Below the pieces are notes generated by a model. It was not told the origin of the DNA, did not search any database, and saw only the letters and a list, made by a program, of their open reading frames with translations. Position numbers and translations under genes: made by a program. 64,000 nucleotides of DNA from Reyranella sp. (GTDB taxonomy: Bacteria > Pseudomonadota > Alphaproteobacteria > Reyranellales > Reyranellaceae), in contig NZ_SCUT01000007.1 in the NCBI RefSeq assembly GCF_004297265.1, forward strand, positions 62,001 to 126,000. Reading direction: 5' to 3'. Below, in pieces: positions 29,381 through 38,983 of this stretch (within the stretch, counting starts at the first letter, position 1; every line of letters starts with the position of its first letter).

Positions 29381-30916
29381 ATGACAGCAGAAATCGTCGT
29401 CGAGACCACTGCCGGGCAGATCCGTGGCATCCGCGATCGCGGCGTAGAGATCTTCAAGGGGATTCCGTATGCCGAGCCGCCGCTCGGCGAGCTGCGCTTC
29501 CGGCCGCCGCGCAAGCCCGAGCCCTGGGCCGGTGTTCGTGACGCGCTCGAGTACGGCAACATGGCCGTGCAGAGCCAGAACGTCTTCGCCCTGCCCGACG
29601 ACCTGCTGCGAATCTTCACGCTCGCCGGAAAGCAGAAGCTCGACGAGGACTGTCTCTATCTCAACGTCTGGACCTCCGGACGCGAAGGGGCGCACCGGCC
29701 TGTCCTGTTCTGGTGCCATGGCGGCGCCTTCATCACCGGGTCGGGTTCCTCGCCCTGGTCCGACGGTGCCAATCTCTGCCGGCTCGACGATGTCGTGGTC
29801 GTCTCGTTCAATCACCGACTCGGCGTGCTCGGCTATCTTCATCTGGAGGACACAGCCGAAGGCTTCGAGCATGCGGGCCTCGCGGGCATGCTCGACATCA
29901 TCGCCGCGCTCCAGTGGGTACGCGACAATATCGCCCGCTTCGGCGGCGATCCGAACAACGTCACCATCTTCGGCGAATCCGGCGGCGGCGCGAAGGTGAG
30001 CGTGCTGATGGCCATGCCGCCGGCCAGGGGCTTGTTCCACAAGGCCATCATCCAGAGCGGACCGGCCGTGCAGATGGCCAATCGCGAGGACGGCACCCGG
30101 ACGGCGCGCCAGGTGCTGGACCATCTGGGGCTGGATGCGGCCGATGCCGGCAAGCTTCGCGAGCTGCCGGCGGCGAAGCTCCTCGAAGCGCAGGTCAAGG
30201 TGCTGGCGGGCGTCAGTCGCGCGGCCTTCGCCGACCGGCGACGGCTCGGTTTCAACCCGGTGATCGACGGCGCGCTGTTCCCGGGCGGGCCTTTCGCGCC
30301 CGATGCGCCGCTGCCCTCGATCAACGTGCCGCTGATGATCGGCAGCAACAAGGACGAGATGACCCTGTTCCTGGGCCACATGCCGTGGGTCGCCGATGCC
30401 ACCTTCGAGAGCCTGCCCGAGTCGCTCAGGCCCTATCTCGGCGCGCGGGCGGCGGACATCGTGGCGGTCTATCGCAAGGCGCAGCCGAGGCTCCGGCCCG
30501 ATGAGATCGCGATCGCCATCGTCTCCGACCAGGGCATCCGCGCGCCGTCGCTCCTGATCGCGGAGCGCAAGCTGGCGCAGAAGGCTGCACCGGTGTTCGT
30601 CTATCTCTTCGCCTGGGAGACGCCGGTGCTGGGCGGCAGGCTGCGCTCCTGCCATACGCTCGAGATCCCCTTCGTCTTCTCCAATCTCGATACGGCAGAG
30701 CTGACCGGCGACGATCCCGGGCGTCTTGCGCTGGGCGAGACCATGAGCCGGACCTGGATCGCCTTCGCGAAGCGCGGCGATCCGAACCATCCCGGCCTGC
30801 CGGTGTGGCCTACTTATTCGCCGCACCTGCGGGCCACGATGATATTCGACACGGTCTGCCACCTCGACATCGACCCGCTGGGCCCGGAGCGGCGGGTCTG
30901 GGAGACAAAGCAATGA
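29381..30916 (+). CDS. Type B carboxylesterase/lipase family hydrolase
   Basis: A 511-residue alpha/beta hydrolase. EDCLYLNVW near residue 87, oxyanion FWCHGGAFITGSGS near 110, nucleophile Ser200 in FGESGGGAKV and a late His in SCHTLEIPFVF match the carboxylesterase type B family, which cleaves esters and some carbamates. No signal peptide is seen, so it probably acts in the cytoplasm. The start ATG 29381 was chosen over 29327 because the family begins with ETTAGQIRGI soon after it. Its stop overlaps the ATG of the enolase-superfamily gene (ATGA), so ester hydrolysis and the next enzyme likely serve one pathway. Confidence 0.9.
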   Translation: MTAEIVVETTAGQIRGIRDRGVEIFKGIPYAEPPLGELRFRPPRKPEPWAGVRDALEYGNMAVQSQNVFALPDDLLRIFTLAGKQKLDEDCLYLNVWTSGREGAHRPVLFWCHGGAFITGSGSSPWSDGANLCRLDDVVVVSFNHRLGVLGYLHLEDTAEGFEHAGLAGMLDIIAALQWVRDNIARFGGDPNNVTIFGESGGGAKVSVLMAMPPARGLFHKAIIQSGPAVQMANREDGTRTARQVLDHLGLDAADAGKLRELPAAKLLEAQVKVLAGVSRAAFADRRRLGFNPVIDGALFPGGPFAPDAPLPSINVPLMIGSNKDEMTLFLGHMPWVADATFESLPESLRPYLGARAADIVAVYRKAQPRLRPDEIAIAIVSDQGIRAPSLLIAERKLAQKAAPVFVYLFAWETPVLGGRLRSCHTLEIPFVFSNLDTAELTGDDPGRLALGETMSRTWIAFAKRGDPNHPGLPVWPTYSPHLRATMIFDTVCHLDIDPLGPERRVWETKQ

Positions 30917-32019
30917 AGATCACCGACGTCACGCTGACCCTGTTCGCCTGGGACGACATCCCGCCCACGACCTACGGCGCCCATACCGGCCGCTTCTCGG
31001 GCAAGAGCGCGCTGGGATTGCTGCGTGTCATTACTGATCAGGGATTGGAGGGCCACGCCTTCCTGGGCTCGGCGATGAATCCGGCGACGACGGACGGGCA
31101 GGGGCTGATCAGCCACATCAAGCCGGTGCTGATCGGCAAGGATCCGTTCCAGCGCGAGCACGTCAACCAGGAGATCTGGAAGCGCCAGCGCTCGGCCGGC
31201 GTGCGCGCCATCGGCGCGGTCGACGTGGCGTTGTGGGATCTGGTCGGCAAGGCCGTGGGCCAGCCGATCCATCGCCTGCTCGGGACCTATCGCGAATCCG
31301 TGCCGGCCTACGCGAGCTCCGCCGTGCTGGCCTCGCCCGCCGAGTACGCCGAGGAGGCGATGCGGTTCAAGGAGTATGGCTGGGCCGCCTACAAGATCCA
31401 TCCGCCGACGCGCTGGAAGGAGGACATCAAGGTCTGCGAGGCGGTGCGCCGCGCCGTCGGCGACTACACGATCATGCTCGATTCGACCTGGAGCTACGAC
31501 TATCCGGCCGCCATCCGCGTCGGCCGCGCCGTCGAGGAGATGGGCTTCTACTGGTACGAGGATCCGCTCGCCGACCAGGACATCTACAACTACACCAAGC
31601 TGAAGCAGCATCTCTCGATCCCGATCATGGCCACCGAATATCCGCAGACCGGCCTCGATTCGTACCAGCCATGGATCCTGCAGCAGGCCACCGATTATCT
31701 GCGCGGCGACGTGGCGGTGAAGGGCGGCATCACCACCCTGGTGAAGACGGCTCATCTCGCCGAGGCCTTCCGCATGAACTACGAGGTCCATCACGGCGGC
31801 AACTCGCTGAACAACGTCGCGAACCTCCATGTCATCGCCGCGATCCGCAACACCGAGTTCTTCGAGGTGCTGCTGCCCGACGGCGCCCAGAAGTACGGTC
31901 TCGAAAAGGACATCGTCGTCGGACGCGACGGCATGGTGCATGTGCCGAACGGGCCCGGCCTGGGAGCGGCCATCGATTTCGCCCTGATCGAGCGCAAGAA
32001 AGTCGCCGTCCTGAGCTGA
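30913..32019 (+). CDS. Mandelate racemase/muconate lactonizing family enzyme A
   Basis: A 368-residue enolase-superfamily enzyme (Mg-dependent abstraction of the alpha-proton of a carboxylate). The capping domain covers about 1-120 and the barrel 130-350. Putative metal ligands are Asp in IMLDSTW, Glu in YEDPL and Glu in MATEYP; the base motif is YKIHPP (K-x-H) and a His pair sits in VHHGGNSLNN. Typical reactions are sugar-acid dehydration or racemisation. It is coupled to a carboxylesterase gene upstream. The exact substrate cannot be read. Confidence 0.88.
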   Translation: MKITDVTLTLFAWDDIPPTTYGAHTGRFSGKSALGLLRVITDQGLEGHAFLGSAMNPATTDGQGLISHIKPVLIGKDPFQREHVNQEIWKRQRSAGVRAIGAVDVALWDLVGKAVGQPIHRLLGTYRESVPAYASSAVLASPAEYAEEAMRFKEYGWAAYKIHPPTRWKEDIKVCEAVRRAVGDYTIMLDSTWSYDYPAAIRVGRAVEEMGFYWYEDPLADQDIYNYTKLKQHLSIPIMATEYPQTGLDSYQPWILQQATDYLRGDVAVKGGITTLVKTAHLAEAFRMNYEVHHGGNSLNNVANLHVIAAIRNTEFFEVLLPDGAQKYGLEKDIVVGRDGMVHVPNGPGLGAAIDFALIERKKVAVLS

Positions 32020-32049
32020 GCTCGGTGGGAACAGCGTGAGGAGGCTGGA

Positions 32050-32511
32050 ATCGACATCTACATCGACGCCGATGCCTGCCCGGTGAAGGCCGAGATCTAT
32101 CGCGTGGCGGAGCGCTACCGACTGAAGGTCTTCGTCGTGGCCAATGCCTACATCAACGTGCCGCGCGATCCGCGGATCGAGCGCGTCGTCGTGAGTGACG
32201 GCTTCGACGCGGCCGACGACTGGATCGTCGAGCGGGCGGGGCCGGACGACATCGTCGTCACCGCCGATATCCCGCTCGCCGATCGCAGCCTCAGGAAGGG
32301 TGCTTCGGTCATCGGCTCGAACGGCGTGCCCTTCACCAGCTCCTCGATCGGCATGGCGATGGCGAACCGGGAACTGATGTCCAACCTTCGGGCGATGGGC
32401 GAGATCACGGGCGGGCCCAGGCCAATGGCGCCGCGCGACCGGTCGCGCTTCCTGTCGGCGCTCGACGAGGCCGTGCAGAGGCATCTCAGGCGGCGCGCCG
32501 CCTTGGAATAG
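32050..32511 (+). CDS. YaiI/YqxD (DUF188) family protein with apparent ATC start
   Basis: A 153-residue protein of the YaiI family (PIN-like or NYN-like fold, function unknown). The conserved opening [10 protein letters not shown] is encoded from 32056 on, but no ATG, GTG or TTG lies between the upstream in-frame stop (32017) and this block; the first canonical start, GTG 32083, would cut off the conserved DADACP. AGGAGG at 32039-32044 stands five bases before ATC 32050, which fits a rare ATC initiation or a mutated ATG. The rest, including [13 protein letters not shown] and ADIPLADR, is intact to the TAG. It may be a weakly translated or recently damaged gene. Confidence 0.75.
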   Translation: MDIYIDADACPVKAEIYRVAERYRLKVFVVANAYINVPRDPRIERVVVSDGFDAADDWIVERAGPDDIVVTADIPLADRSLRKGASVIGSNGVPFTSSSIGMAMANRELMSNLRAMGEITGGPRPMAPRDRSRFLSALDEAVQRHLRRRAALE

Positions 32512-32594
32512 CCCCAGAGCGGGACCTCCAATAGACTACGGAGGCATCCTGCAACACCTTGCGGCGTTCACGGGCACGAGGCGTTCACGAGTAG

Positions 32595-35500
32595 ATGGCC
32601 ATGCAGAAGCGAACCTGGATCCGGAGCGGCGTAGCCGTCGTGGCGTTTTCCGCGCTCGTTGCGGTTGCCGGCCTGGCGGCGCCCTCGCTGCTGAACATCG
32701 ACCAGTACAAGCCTGCCATGATCGCGGCGGTGAAGGAGGCGACCGGCCGCGAACTCGTGATCGAGGGCCCGCTGAAGCTCACGGTGTTCCCGACGCTGCG
32801 CATCAGCGCCCGGCAGGTCCATTTCGCCAATGCCGTGGGTGCCAAGGGCGCCCAGATGGTGGATGTCCGCTGGGTCGGCGTGAGGCCGTCCTTCTGGGCG
32901 TTGCTGCAGGGGCGTATCGAGATCGAACGGCTCACGCTGTTCAGGCCGACCCTCGTCCTCGAGAGCGACGCCGAAGGGCGGCCCAACTGGGAGTTCCATC
33001 CCGGTGCCGGCGCCGCCCAGCCAGCCGGGGCGCCGAGCAGCGGCCTCCATCTCGCTATCGGCACCGTCAAGATCCGTGAAGGGACCCTCAGCTACACAAA
33101 TCCGAAGACGGGCCAGACGCTGAGGGCGGAGAATCTGGAGGCCCTGGCGTCCGTCGGCTCCTTGCAGGGGCCGTTCGACTTCGACGCCACCGCGACCGTC
33201 AACGGCGTCCCGCTGTCGCTGATGGCGAAGGTCGGCGCGCCGATGGAAAAGGGCAGTGATATGTCCTTCAAGCTCAAGGTACAGAGCGGCACGTTGAACT
33301 TCGACGGCCATGTCAGCCGCATCGCGCCGGATGCCGACATCAAGGGCAAGGTCTCTCTCGCCACCGGCGGCCTGACCGATTTCATCGCCAGCCTGGTGCG
33401 GGCGGGCGGCCAGGAAGCGCCCGCCTTCGACACCGCGGCGATCGGCCCGTTCGCTTTCGACGGCGATATCGACCTCTCGGCCGAGAAGCTGGCGCTCACC
33501 GACTTCCGGATGTCGATCGGCAGTGAGAGCGTGTCGGGCAGCGTCACTTTGGTCCCCGGCGCCAACCCGTCACTCGAGAGCCACCTGTCCCTGCCGAGGG
33601 TCGATGCCGAGAAATGGCTCGCGCTGCTGTCCAACCCCGGCGCCTTCCGGCCGAAGCCCGTCGCAGCTCCGTCCACGCCACCGCCTGTCGCCCCAGCCGC
33701 CGCGCCTGCCGCCCCGGCCGCCGCGCCTGCCGCCCCGGCCAAGGCAAGCGCCGCACCCTCTTCCGACTCACTGTCGCCGTTCCCGCCCGGGTTCACCGTC
33801 CTGCTGTCGGTCGATGCAAAGGAAGTCGCCTATCGCAAGGGTTTGGCGCGCGACGTCGGGCTTGCCGTGGAGATCCGCAACGGCATCATCGCCGTGCCGC
33901 GCCTCAGCGCCACCTTGCCGGGCGACATGGTTCTGAAGGCGAACGCCGCGGCCGTGGCTCCGGCTGCGCCGGCGCCCAAACAGGCTGCCGCCCCTCCCAT
34001 ACAATCCGCCGGGCAATTCAGCCTGGCCGGTCCGCGTTTGCGCGAGACGCTGGCCTGGCTGGAGATCGACACGTCGGGCGTGCCGGCCGGCAAACTCCAG
34101 ACGCTGGCGATCGAGGGCAAGGTCGCCTCGACGCCCAACAGCCTGCAGATATCAGATCTCGCGATGGACCTGGACGGCCAGCGCGCGACCGGCAGCGGCA
34201 GCATCACCTTCGGCCGGCCGCTCACGCTGGCGACCTCGGTGCAACTCGACAGTTTCGACCTGGATGCCTACCTGCCGCAGCCTCGCGAGCCTTCGGTCGT
34301 CGCGGAGCCTGCCACATCGGTGGCACCGGCGCCTGCACCGACCGCCGCTCCCGCAACGCCCGACAAGACCCTGCCCATACTCGGACTCAAGGCCAAGGTC
34401 GCGAAGCTCGTGTTCCGCGGGGGGACGCTGAACGGCGTCGACGCGGACCTCTCCGTGCAGGGCAATCTCTTGAAGGTGAACGCACTCAAGGTGGCGGAGC
34501 TCCTCGGTGCAAAGTTCGACCTCAAGGGGCAAGTCGCCGACTTCGGCACCGCGCCGCGATTCGACTTCACCTTCAATGCCACAATGCCCGATACCGACAA
34601 GCTGCTGGTCTATGCCGGCATGCCGAAGTTCCTGAACGGCAAGCTCGGCGCCTCGACGGCAGGCGGCAGCGTCGCCGGCACGACGGAGGCGCTGACCCTG
34701 CGCAACGCATCGGTCACCGCGGCTGGCGCGACCGCCCGAGCCACCGGTTCGCTGGTGCTGGGCGACAAGTTCGCCTTCGACCTCTCGAATTTCAGCGTGC
34801 AGGCACAGGATGCGAGCGGGCTGGTGTCGGTGGCCACCGGGAAGCCGCAGACAGGGCTGGGCGGGCTGGCCGCCGAGGGCGCCTTCAAGGGCAATGACCA
34901 GCGGGCTTCGTTTGAGGGTAACCTGACGGCGATCGGCACGCAGATGTCGGGGCGTATCGACGCCACCCTGGGGGCGAGGCCCAGCTTCGCGGCCAACCTG
35001 CGCATCCCCGGCACGCTCGACCTCGACGACTGGCTGGGCGTCACCGATGGGCCCCCCGCTGCGGTGCCCACGCCGGCGTTGCCGGCCGCTCCGGCCGGCG
35101 CAAACGCCGAAGCGGTGCCGCTGCCCTCGAAGGGGCAGCGCGCCGCGACGGACAAGCAAATCGACCTCTCGGGCCTGCGCGCCTTCGACGCCACGCTCAA
35201 CCTGGAGACCAGCGCCATCGAGGTCGGGGCACTCAAGGTCACCTATGCGGACATGAACGCAACCTTGCGCAATGGCATCTTCAAGGTTTCCAAGCTCACC
35301 GGCCAATTCTACAGCGGCGCCGTCGACTTCGCGGGCACGGTCGACGCCTCGAAGGACACGATGACGGTCGACGTCGCGGGCACGCTGCAGGGCATCTATG
35401 TCGGCGAGATGCTTCGCGGTGCCGCCGGTCAGAACGTCTTCGGCAACGAGCACCTGAAGGTGGCGGTCGACGGCAAGATCAACGTCATGAGGATCGCGCT

Positions 35501-35921
35501 GCAGGGGCACGGGAATTCGCCCGGGCAGATCCGCGATTCCCTGACGGGCCAGGGCCATCTCTCGGGCGTCGTCTATCCCTCCGTCGCCGGCGGGTCGCTG
35601 GGCTTCGCCTCCTTCGCGACCGGCATCGGCAGCCTCTTCAGTACCGAGATGGGCTTCAACTCGGCGGTCATCTCGGGCTTCATCAACGCGCAGAGCACCA
35701 TCGAAGGCGACATCACCCTGTCCAATGGCGAGATCAACCTGCAGAACCACGCGTTGAAGGGTCCGAACGCGACGGCGCGAATCAACAGCCGCACCAGCCT
35801 GACCGCGGCGACGACAGAGACCACCATCGCGCTCGATGCGGGTTCGAACGGTGCGACCGACTATGTGATGACGGTAAGCGGGCCCGTCTCTGCGCCGACG
35901 ATGAGCATCCGCGGGAAATGA
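32595..35921 (+). CDS. AsmA family outer-membrane biogenesis protein
   Basis: A 1108-residue envelope protein. One N-terminal anchor helix (residues 12-32, GVAVVAFSALVAVAGLAAP), then the AsmA opening VFPTLRISARQVHF, a long periplasmic beta-rich bridge, and the AsmA_2-type C-terminus (QIRDSLTGQGHLSG, SAVISGFINAQSTIEGDITLSNGE). AsmA proteins are thought to carry or shield phospholipids between membranes. Three Ala/Pro-rich linkers interrupt it near 355-395, 455-475 and 565-590, the first containing a 21-bp DNA tandem repeat. Length is above the usual 600 because of the linkers and an extra beta-repeat. Confidence 0.88.
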   Translation: MAMQKRTWIRSGVAVVAFSALVAVAGLAAPSLLNIDQYKPAMIAAVKEATGRELVIEGPLKLTVFPTLRISARQVHFANAVGAKGAQMVDVRWVGVRPSFWALLQGRIEIERLTLFRPTLVLESDAEGRPNWEFHPGAGAAQPAGAPSSGLHLAIGTVKIREGTLSYTNPKTGQTLRAENLEALASVGSLQGPFDFDATATVNGVPLSLMAKVGAPMEKGSDMSFKLKVQSGTLNFDGHVSRIAPDADIKGKVSLATGGLTDFIASLVRAGGQEAPAFDTAAIGPFAFDGDIDLSAEKLALTDFRMSIGSESVSGSVTLVPGANPSLESHLSLPRVDAEKWLALLSNPGAFRPKPVAAPSTPPPVAPAAAPAAPAAAPAAPAKASAAPSSDSLSPFPPGFTVLLSVDAKEVAYRKGLARDVGLAVEIRNGIIAVPRLSATLPGDMVLKANAAAVAPAAPAPKQAAAPPIQSAGQFSLAGPRLRETLAWLEIDTSGVPAGKLQTLAIEGKVASTPNSLQISDLAMDLDGQRATGSGSITFGRPLTLATSVQLDSFDLDAYLPQPREPSVVAEPATSVAPAPAPTAAPATPDKTLPILGLKAKVAKLVFRGGTLNGVDADLSVQGNLLKVNALKVAELLGAKFDLKGQVADFGTAPRFDFTFNATMPDTDKLLVYAGMPKFLNGKLGASTAGGSVAGTTEALTLRNASVTAAGATARATGSLVLGDKFAFDLSNFSVQAQDASGLVSVATGKPQTGLGGLAAEGAFKGNDQRASFEGNLTAIGTQMSGRIDATLGARPSFAANLRIPGTLDLDDWLGVTDGPPAAVPTPALPAAPAGANAEAVPLPSKGQRAATDKQIDLSGLRAFDATLNLETSAIEVGALKVTYADMNATLRNGIFKVSKLTGQFYSGAVDFAGTVDASKDTMTVDVAGTLQGIYVGEMLRGAAGQNVFGNEHLKVAVDGKINVMRIALQGHGNSPGQIRDSLTGQGHLSGVVYPSVAGGSLGFASFATGIGSLFSTEMGFNSAVISGFINAQSTIEGDITLSNGEINLQNHALKGPNATARINSRTSLTAATTETTIALDAGSNGATDYVMTVSGPVSAPTMSIRGK
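33696..33737 (+). repeat. Two 21-bp tandem copies in the AsmA linker
   Basis: Two perfect consecutive copies of a 21-base GC-rich unit (GCCGCCGCGCCT followed by GCCGCCCCG) encode an Ala-Pro-rich spacer. Being a multiple of three, copy changes would lengthen or shorten the linker without breaking the frame. Confidence 0.8.
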
Positions 35922-35937
35922 CGATGAAGCTTCTGTC

Positions 35938-36609
35938 CTAAGCCGCGCGGTTCTTCAGGATTTCCCAGGCGCGACGGAAGGTCTGCGCCATCTCCTCGGC
36001 GGGCACCGCACCGGAGAACAGCACGTGGCCCTGCAGCGCGAAGCTTGGCACGCCCTGGATGCCCGCGTTGCGTGCCATCTGGTCGCCGGCCAGCACTTCG
36101 CGGCGGCCTTCGTCGCTGGCCAGCATGGCAAGCACCTCGGCGCGGTCGAGCCCGGCTTCGGCCGCTATGTCGGCGAGAATCTTCGAATCGCCGATGTCGG
36201 CGCCCTTGCAGAAATAGCTCTCGAACAGTTCCTCGACGACCACGTCCTGCACGCCGCGCGGGCCGGCGAAGCGGATCAGGCGATGGGCGTTTACGGTATT
36301 GGGCGTGCGTGTGATCCGGTCGAGATGGAATTCGAGCCCGACCGTGGCGGCGGTCTCGGTGATGCGCTGGTCCATCTGTCTGGACCGTTCGAGGCTGCCG
36401 AACTTGGCGATGCGGTAGCTCGTACGCTCGACACCCTCGGTGGGCATATCGGGATTGAGCTGGAAAGGGTGCCAGGCGACGGCGACCCGGCAATGCTGAG
36501 TGGCGAGGAGATCGAGCGCGCGTTCGAGCTGGCGCTTGCCGATGTAGCACCAGGGGCAGATCACGTCGGAGATGACGTCGATGCGGCCGGTCGGTTGGAC
36601 CTGGTCCAT
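35938..36609 (-). CDS. DsbA family oxidoreductase (FrnE-like)
   Basis: A 223-residue cytoplasmic thioredoxin-fold protein. The active-site motif C18-P-W-C21 lies in DVICPWCYIGKRQ right after the first strand, with the alpha-helical insert typical of FrnE and 2-hydroxychromene-2-carboxylate isomerases. GVPSFALQGHVLFSGAVP near the end carries the conserved cis-Pro. Such enzymes isomerise disulfides or catalyse glutathione-linked reactions. GGAAGGAAAT precedes ATG 36609. It ends 16 bases after the AsmA stop on the other strand and is divergent from the SDR gene. Confidence 0.9.
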   Translation of the reverse strand: MDQVQPTGRIDVISDVICPWCYIGKRQLERALDLLATQHCRVAVAWHPFQLNPDMPTEGVERTSYRIAKFGSLERSRQMDQRITETAATVGLEFHLDRITRTPNTVNAHRLIRFAGPRGVQDVVVEELFESYFCKGADIGDSKILADIAAEAGLDRAEVLAMLASDEGRREVLAGDQMARNAGIQGVPSFALQGHVLFSGAVPAEEMAQTFRRAWEILKNRAA

Positions 36610-36683
36610 GGCTTTATTTCCTTCCCTATTGACGGGAAGCCTATACCTGCCGGGAATCCCCGGCAACGAGAGGACCCCTGCAC

Positions 36684-37379
36684 ATGCCGAAATACCGCTC
36701 TGCCCTGATCGTCGGGACCGGTCCCGGTCTCAGCGCCTCGCTGGCCCGCCTGTTTGCGAAGAACGGCCTATCGGTCGCCCTGGCGGCCCGGCAGACCGAC
36801 AAGCTTGCTGCACTTGCGAAGGAGACAGGCGCCTCCATTCACGCCTGCAACGCCGCCGAGCCCATGGATGTTTCGGCCCTGTTCGAGGCGCTGGACGCGG
36901 CCGGTCGTACCCCCGATGTCGTGGTCTACAACGCCAGCAGCCGCGTGCGCGGCGCGCTGGTCGACCTGGCGCCCGACGACGTGAAGCGGGCCATCGAGAT
37001 CAGTGCCTTCGGCGCCTTCCTGGTCTCCCAGCAGGCGGTTAAGCGCATGCTGCCCAAGGGCGAGGGCGCCGTTCTCCTGTCGGGTGCTACCGCGGGCGTG
37101 AAGGGCTTCGCGCTCTCGGCAACCTTCGCCATGGGCAAGTTCGCGCTGCGCGGCCTCGCGCAATCCATGGCGCGCGAGCTTTCGCCCAAGGGCATCCACG
37201 TCGCCCACTTCGTGATCGACGGCGGCATCCGCAGCGCCGCGCGGCCGGTGCCCGACGACAAGCCCGACAGCCTGCTCGATCCCGACGCCATCGCCGAGAC
37301 CTACTGGCACGTGCTGAACCAGCACCGCAGCGCCTGGAGCTGGGAGGTCGAGGTGCGGCCCTGGGTGGAGAGATTCTAG
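36684..37379 (+). CDS. Atypical short-chain dehydrogenase lacking the catalytic Tyr
   Basis: A 231-residue Rossmann-fold protein. The nucleotide loop reads GTGPGLSAS instead of the usual TGxxxGxG, and where classical SDRs have YxxxK this one has FAMGK, so Phe replaces Tyr while Lys stays. This combination matches the SDR_c10 subgroup, described as lacking the usual active-site tetrad. It may bind NAD(P)H without acting as a normal dehydrogenase. It lies divergent from the FrnE-like gene and ends 13 bases from the convergent MipA gene. Confidence 0.85.
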   Translation: MPKYRSALIVGTGPGLSASLARLFAKNGLSVALAARQTDKLAALAKETGASIHACNAAEPMDVSALFEALDAAGRTPDVVVYNASSRVRGALVDLAPDDVKRAIEISAFGAFLVSQQAVKRMLPKGEGAVLLSGATAGVKGFALSATFAMGKFALRGLAQSMARELSPKGIHVAHFVIDGGIRSAARPVPDDKPDSLLDPDAIAETYWHVLNQHRSAWSWEVEVRPWVERF

Positions 37380-37392
37380 CCCGGCAGGCGCG

Positions 37393-38208
37393 CTACCAGG
37401 AGAAGCGCCAGGTAAGCGCGGCGCCGGCGACGAACTGGTTCCGGGATCCGCCGGGCCCCGTGACGATCGGCGAGTTGGCGACCGTGTCGGCCAGGTAGTT
37501 GTAGCTGCCGAAGGCGACGAAGCTCAGCTGATCGTGGATGCGCCACAACGCGCTCGCCCCGACGCCGACGCTGCGAAGCCCGGCACCGGGATAGTATTGC
37601 GCGTACCCCGAGTTGATCGACTGCAACGCGGTGATGCCGAAATAGGCCTGGTTGAAGGTGCCATCGGTCACCGAGAGCCGCGGTCCGCCGGACAGGAACA
37701 CGCTGTCGCTGAGCCGCAGCTTGCCGTCGACCAGTGCGTCGAAGATCAGGCCGTTGCTCCCGCCGATGCCGCGCCGCAATTCGACCTTGGCGGCGAAGAA
37801 GGGCTGGTCGTAGCGCAGGAAGGCGCCGCCCTCGATCGTGAAGGGGACGTTGCCCGTGCCGTAGAGATAGCCGCCATCGCCCTGGTTGCGCGGAAAGCGA
37901 TAGCGGAAGATCGGGCCGGCCTTGAAGCCGGACACGTCCAGCAGCGTGGCGCCGATGCCGTCGCGCGCCGAGATGAAGACCTTGTCGCGCTGGTAGCGCA
38001 GGTCGAGATTCGGAATCGGCAGCACGCGATAGTTCGCACTGCCTTCGAACCACGGGGCGATCACCACGCCCGGCCCGATGTCGAAGGTCCAATCCTTCGG
38101 CGGCGGGCCCGCAGGCTCGCTGCCGATACTCGTGGGCTGGGCATGGGCCGTTCCAGCTTGCACCGTGACGACTGCGAGGCAGGAGACGAGAAAACGTAGC
38201 AAGCGCAC
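37393..38208 (-). CDS. MipA/OmpV family outer-membrane protein
   Basis: A 271-residue protein with a signal peptide (FLVSCLAVVTVQAGTAHA, then QPT). The mature barrel has the family features WTFDIGPGVVIAPWFEGSANYRV and a series of alternating strands ending in a C-terminal aromatic (WRFSW), as outer-membrane barrels require. MipA scaffolds murein synthases in E. coli; OmpV relatives may act as porins. The start is GTG 38208 with GGAG six bases ahead; TTG 38214 is the other option. Confidence 0.85.
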   Translation of the reverse strand: MRLLRFLVSCLAVVTVQAGTAHAQPTSIGSEPAGPPPKDWTFDIGPGVVIAPWFEGSANYRVLPIPNLDLRYQRDKVFISARDGIGATLLDVSGFKAGPIFRYRFPRNQGDGGYLYGTGNVPFTIEGGAFLRYDQPFFAAKVELRRGIGGSNGLIFDALVDGKLRLSDSVFLSGGPRLSVTDGTFNQAYFGITALQSINSGYAQYYPGAGLRSVGVGASALWRIHDQLSFVAFGSYNYLADTVANSPIVTGPGGSRNQFVAGAALTWRFSW

Positions 38209-38271
38209 GGGCAACTCCGCTGTTGACGCTCCTCTACGCGCCCAGCGGGCCAGTGGATCAGTCGCTGTGAA

Positions 38272-38934
38272 TTAAAGCGACTCTTCGAGCATCAGCCGCG
38301 CCGCGTGCAGGTCTTCGAACACACGCAGGCACTTGGCGCGGACTTCGGGCAGCGGCGGCAGGATGTCCGGCACCATGAAGGCCATCGTGCCGGCGGCATG
38401 GGCGGCGGTGAGGCCGACATTGGAATCCTCGAAGGCGATGCAGCGCTCCGGCGTCACGCCGAGGCGGCGGGCGGCTTCGAGATAGACGTCGGGTGCGGGC
38501 TTGGCGTTCTGGACGTCGTCGCGCGTTGCCACCGCGGCGAAGCGATCGATGAGACCGGCGCGCCCGAGGTGACGCTCCGCGGTGAGGCGCCCCGAGCCGG
38601 TGGCGACGGCGAGGCGCAGGCCGCGGGCCGCCAGGAAGTCGAGCATCTCGACGACGCCGGACTTGACCGGCAGATGGCTCTCCAGCCGCCGCCTGGCATG
38701 GCCGGAGAAGCGCTCGCGGAAATGATCGATGCGGAAGTCGGGCCCATAGAAATTCTGGATCATGACGTCGCATTCGCGGGCCGAGACGCCGATCATCGAA
38801 TGACAGAACGCCAGGGTCATCTCGATTTCGAGATCGCGCGCTGCGTCCTGCAGCGCATCGATGTAGACGGCTTCGGTGTCGATCAGCAGACCGTCCATGT
38901 CGAAAAGCACGGCTTCAACGGGTTTCTTCAGCAT
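38272..38934 (-). CDS. HAD family hydrolase (beta-phosphoglucomutase/phosphatase type)
   Basis: A 220-residue HAD subfamily I phosphohydrolase. Catalytic Asp12 and Asp14 lie in LFDMDGLLIDTE, motif II Ser/Thr in VATGSGRLT, Lys in NAKPAPDVYL and motif IV in CIAFEDSNVG. The helical C1 cap between residues 18 and 85 fits phosphatases acting on small sugar phosphates such as the YniC/Gph group. It is divergent from the cupin gene at 38984. Confidence 0.9.
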   Translation of the reverse strand: MLKKPVEAVLFDMDGLLIDTEAVYIDALQDAARDLEIEMTLAFCHSMIGVSARECDVMIQNFYGPDFRIDHFRERFSGHARRRLESHLPVKSGVVEMLDFLAARGLRLAVATGSGRLTAERHLGRAGLIDRFAAVATRDDVQNAKPAPDVYLEAARRLGVTPERCIAFEDSNVGLTAAHAAGTMAFMVPDILPPLPEVRAKCLRVFEDLHAARLMLEESL

Positions 38935-38983
38935 GCTTTCGTTCTAAGCTGCCCGGCGAAGAGGGCAAGGGAGAGAAAAATTC

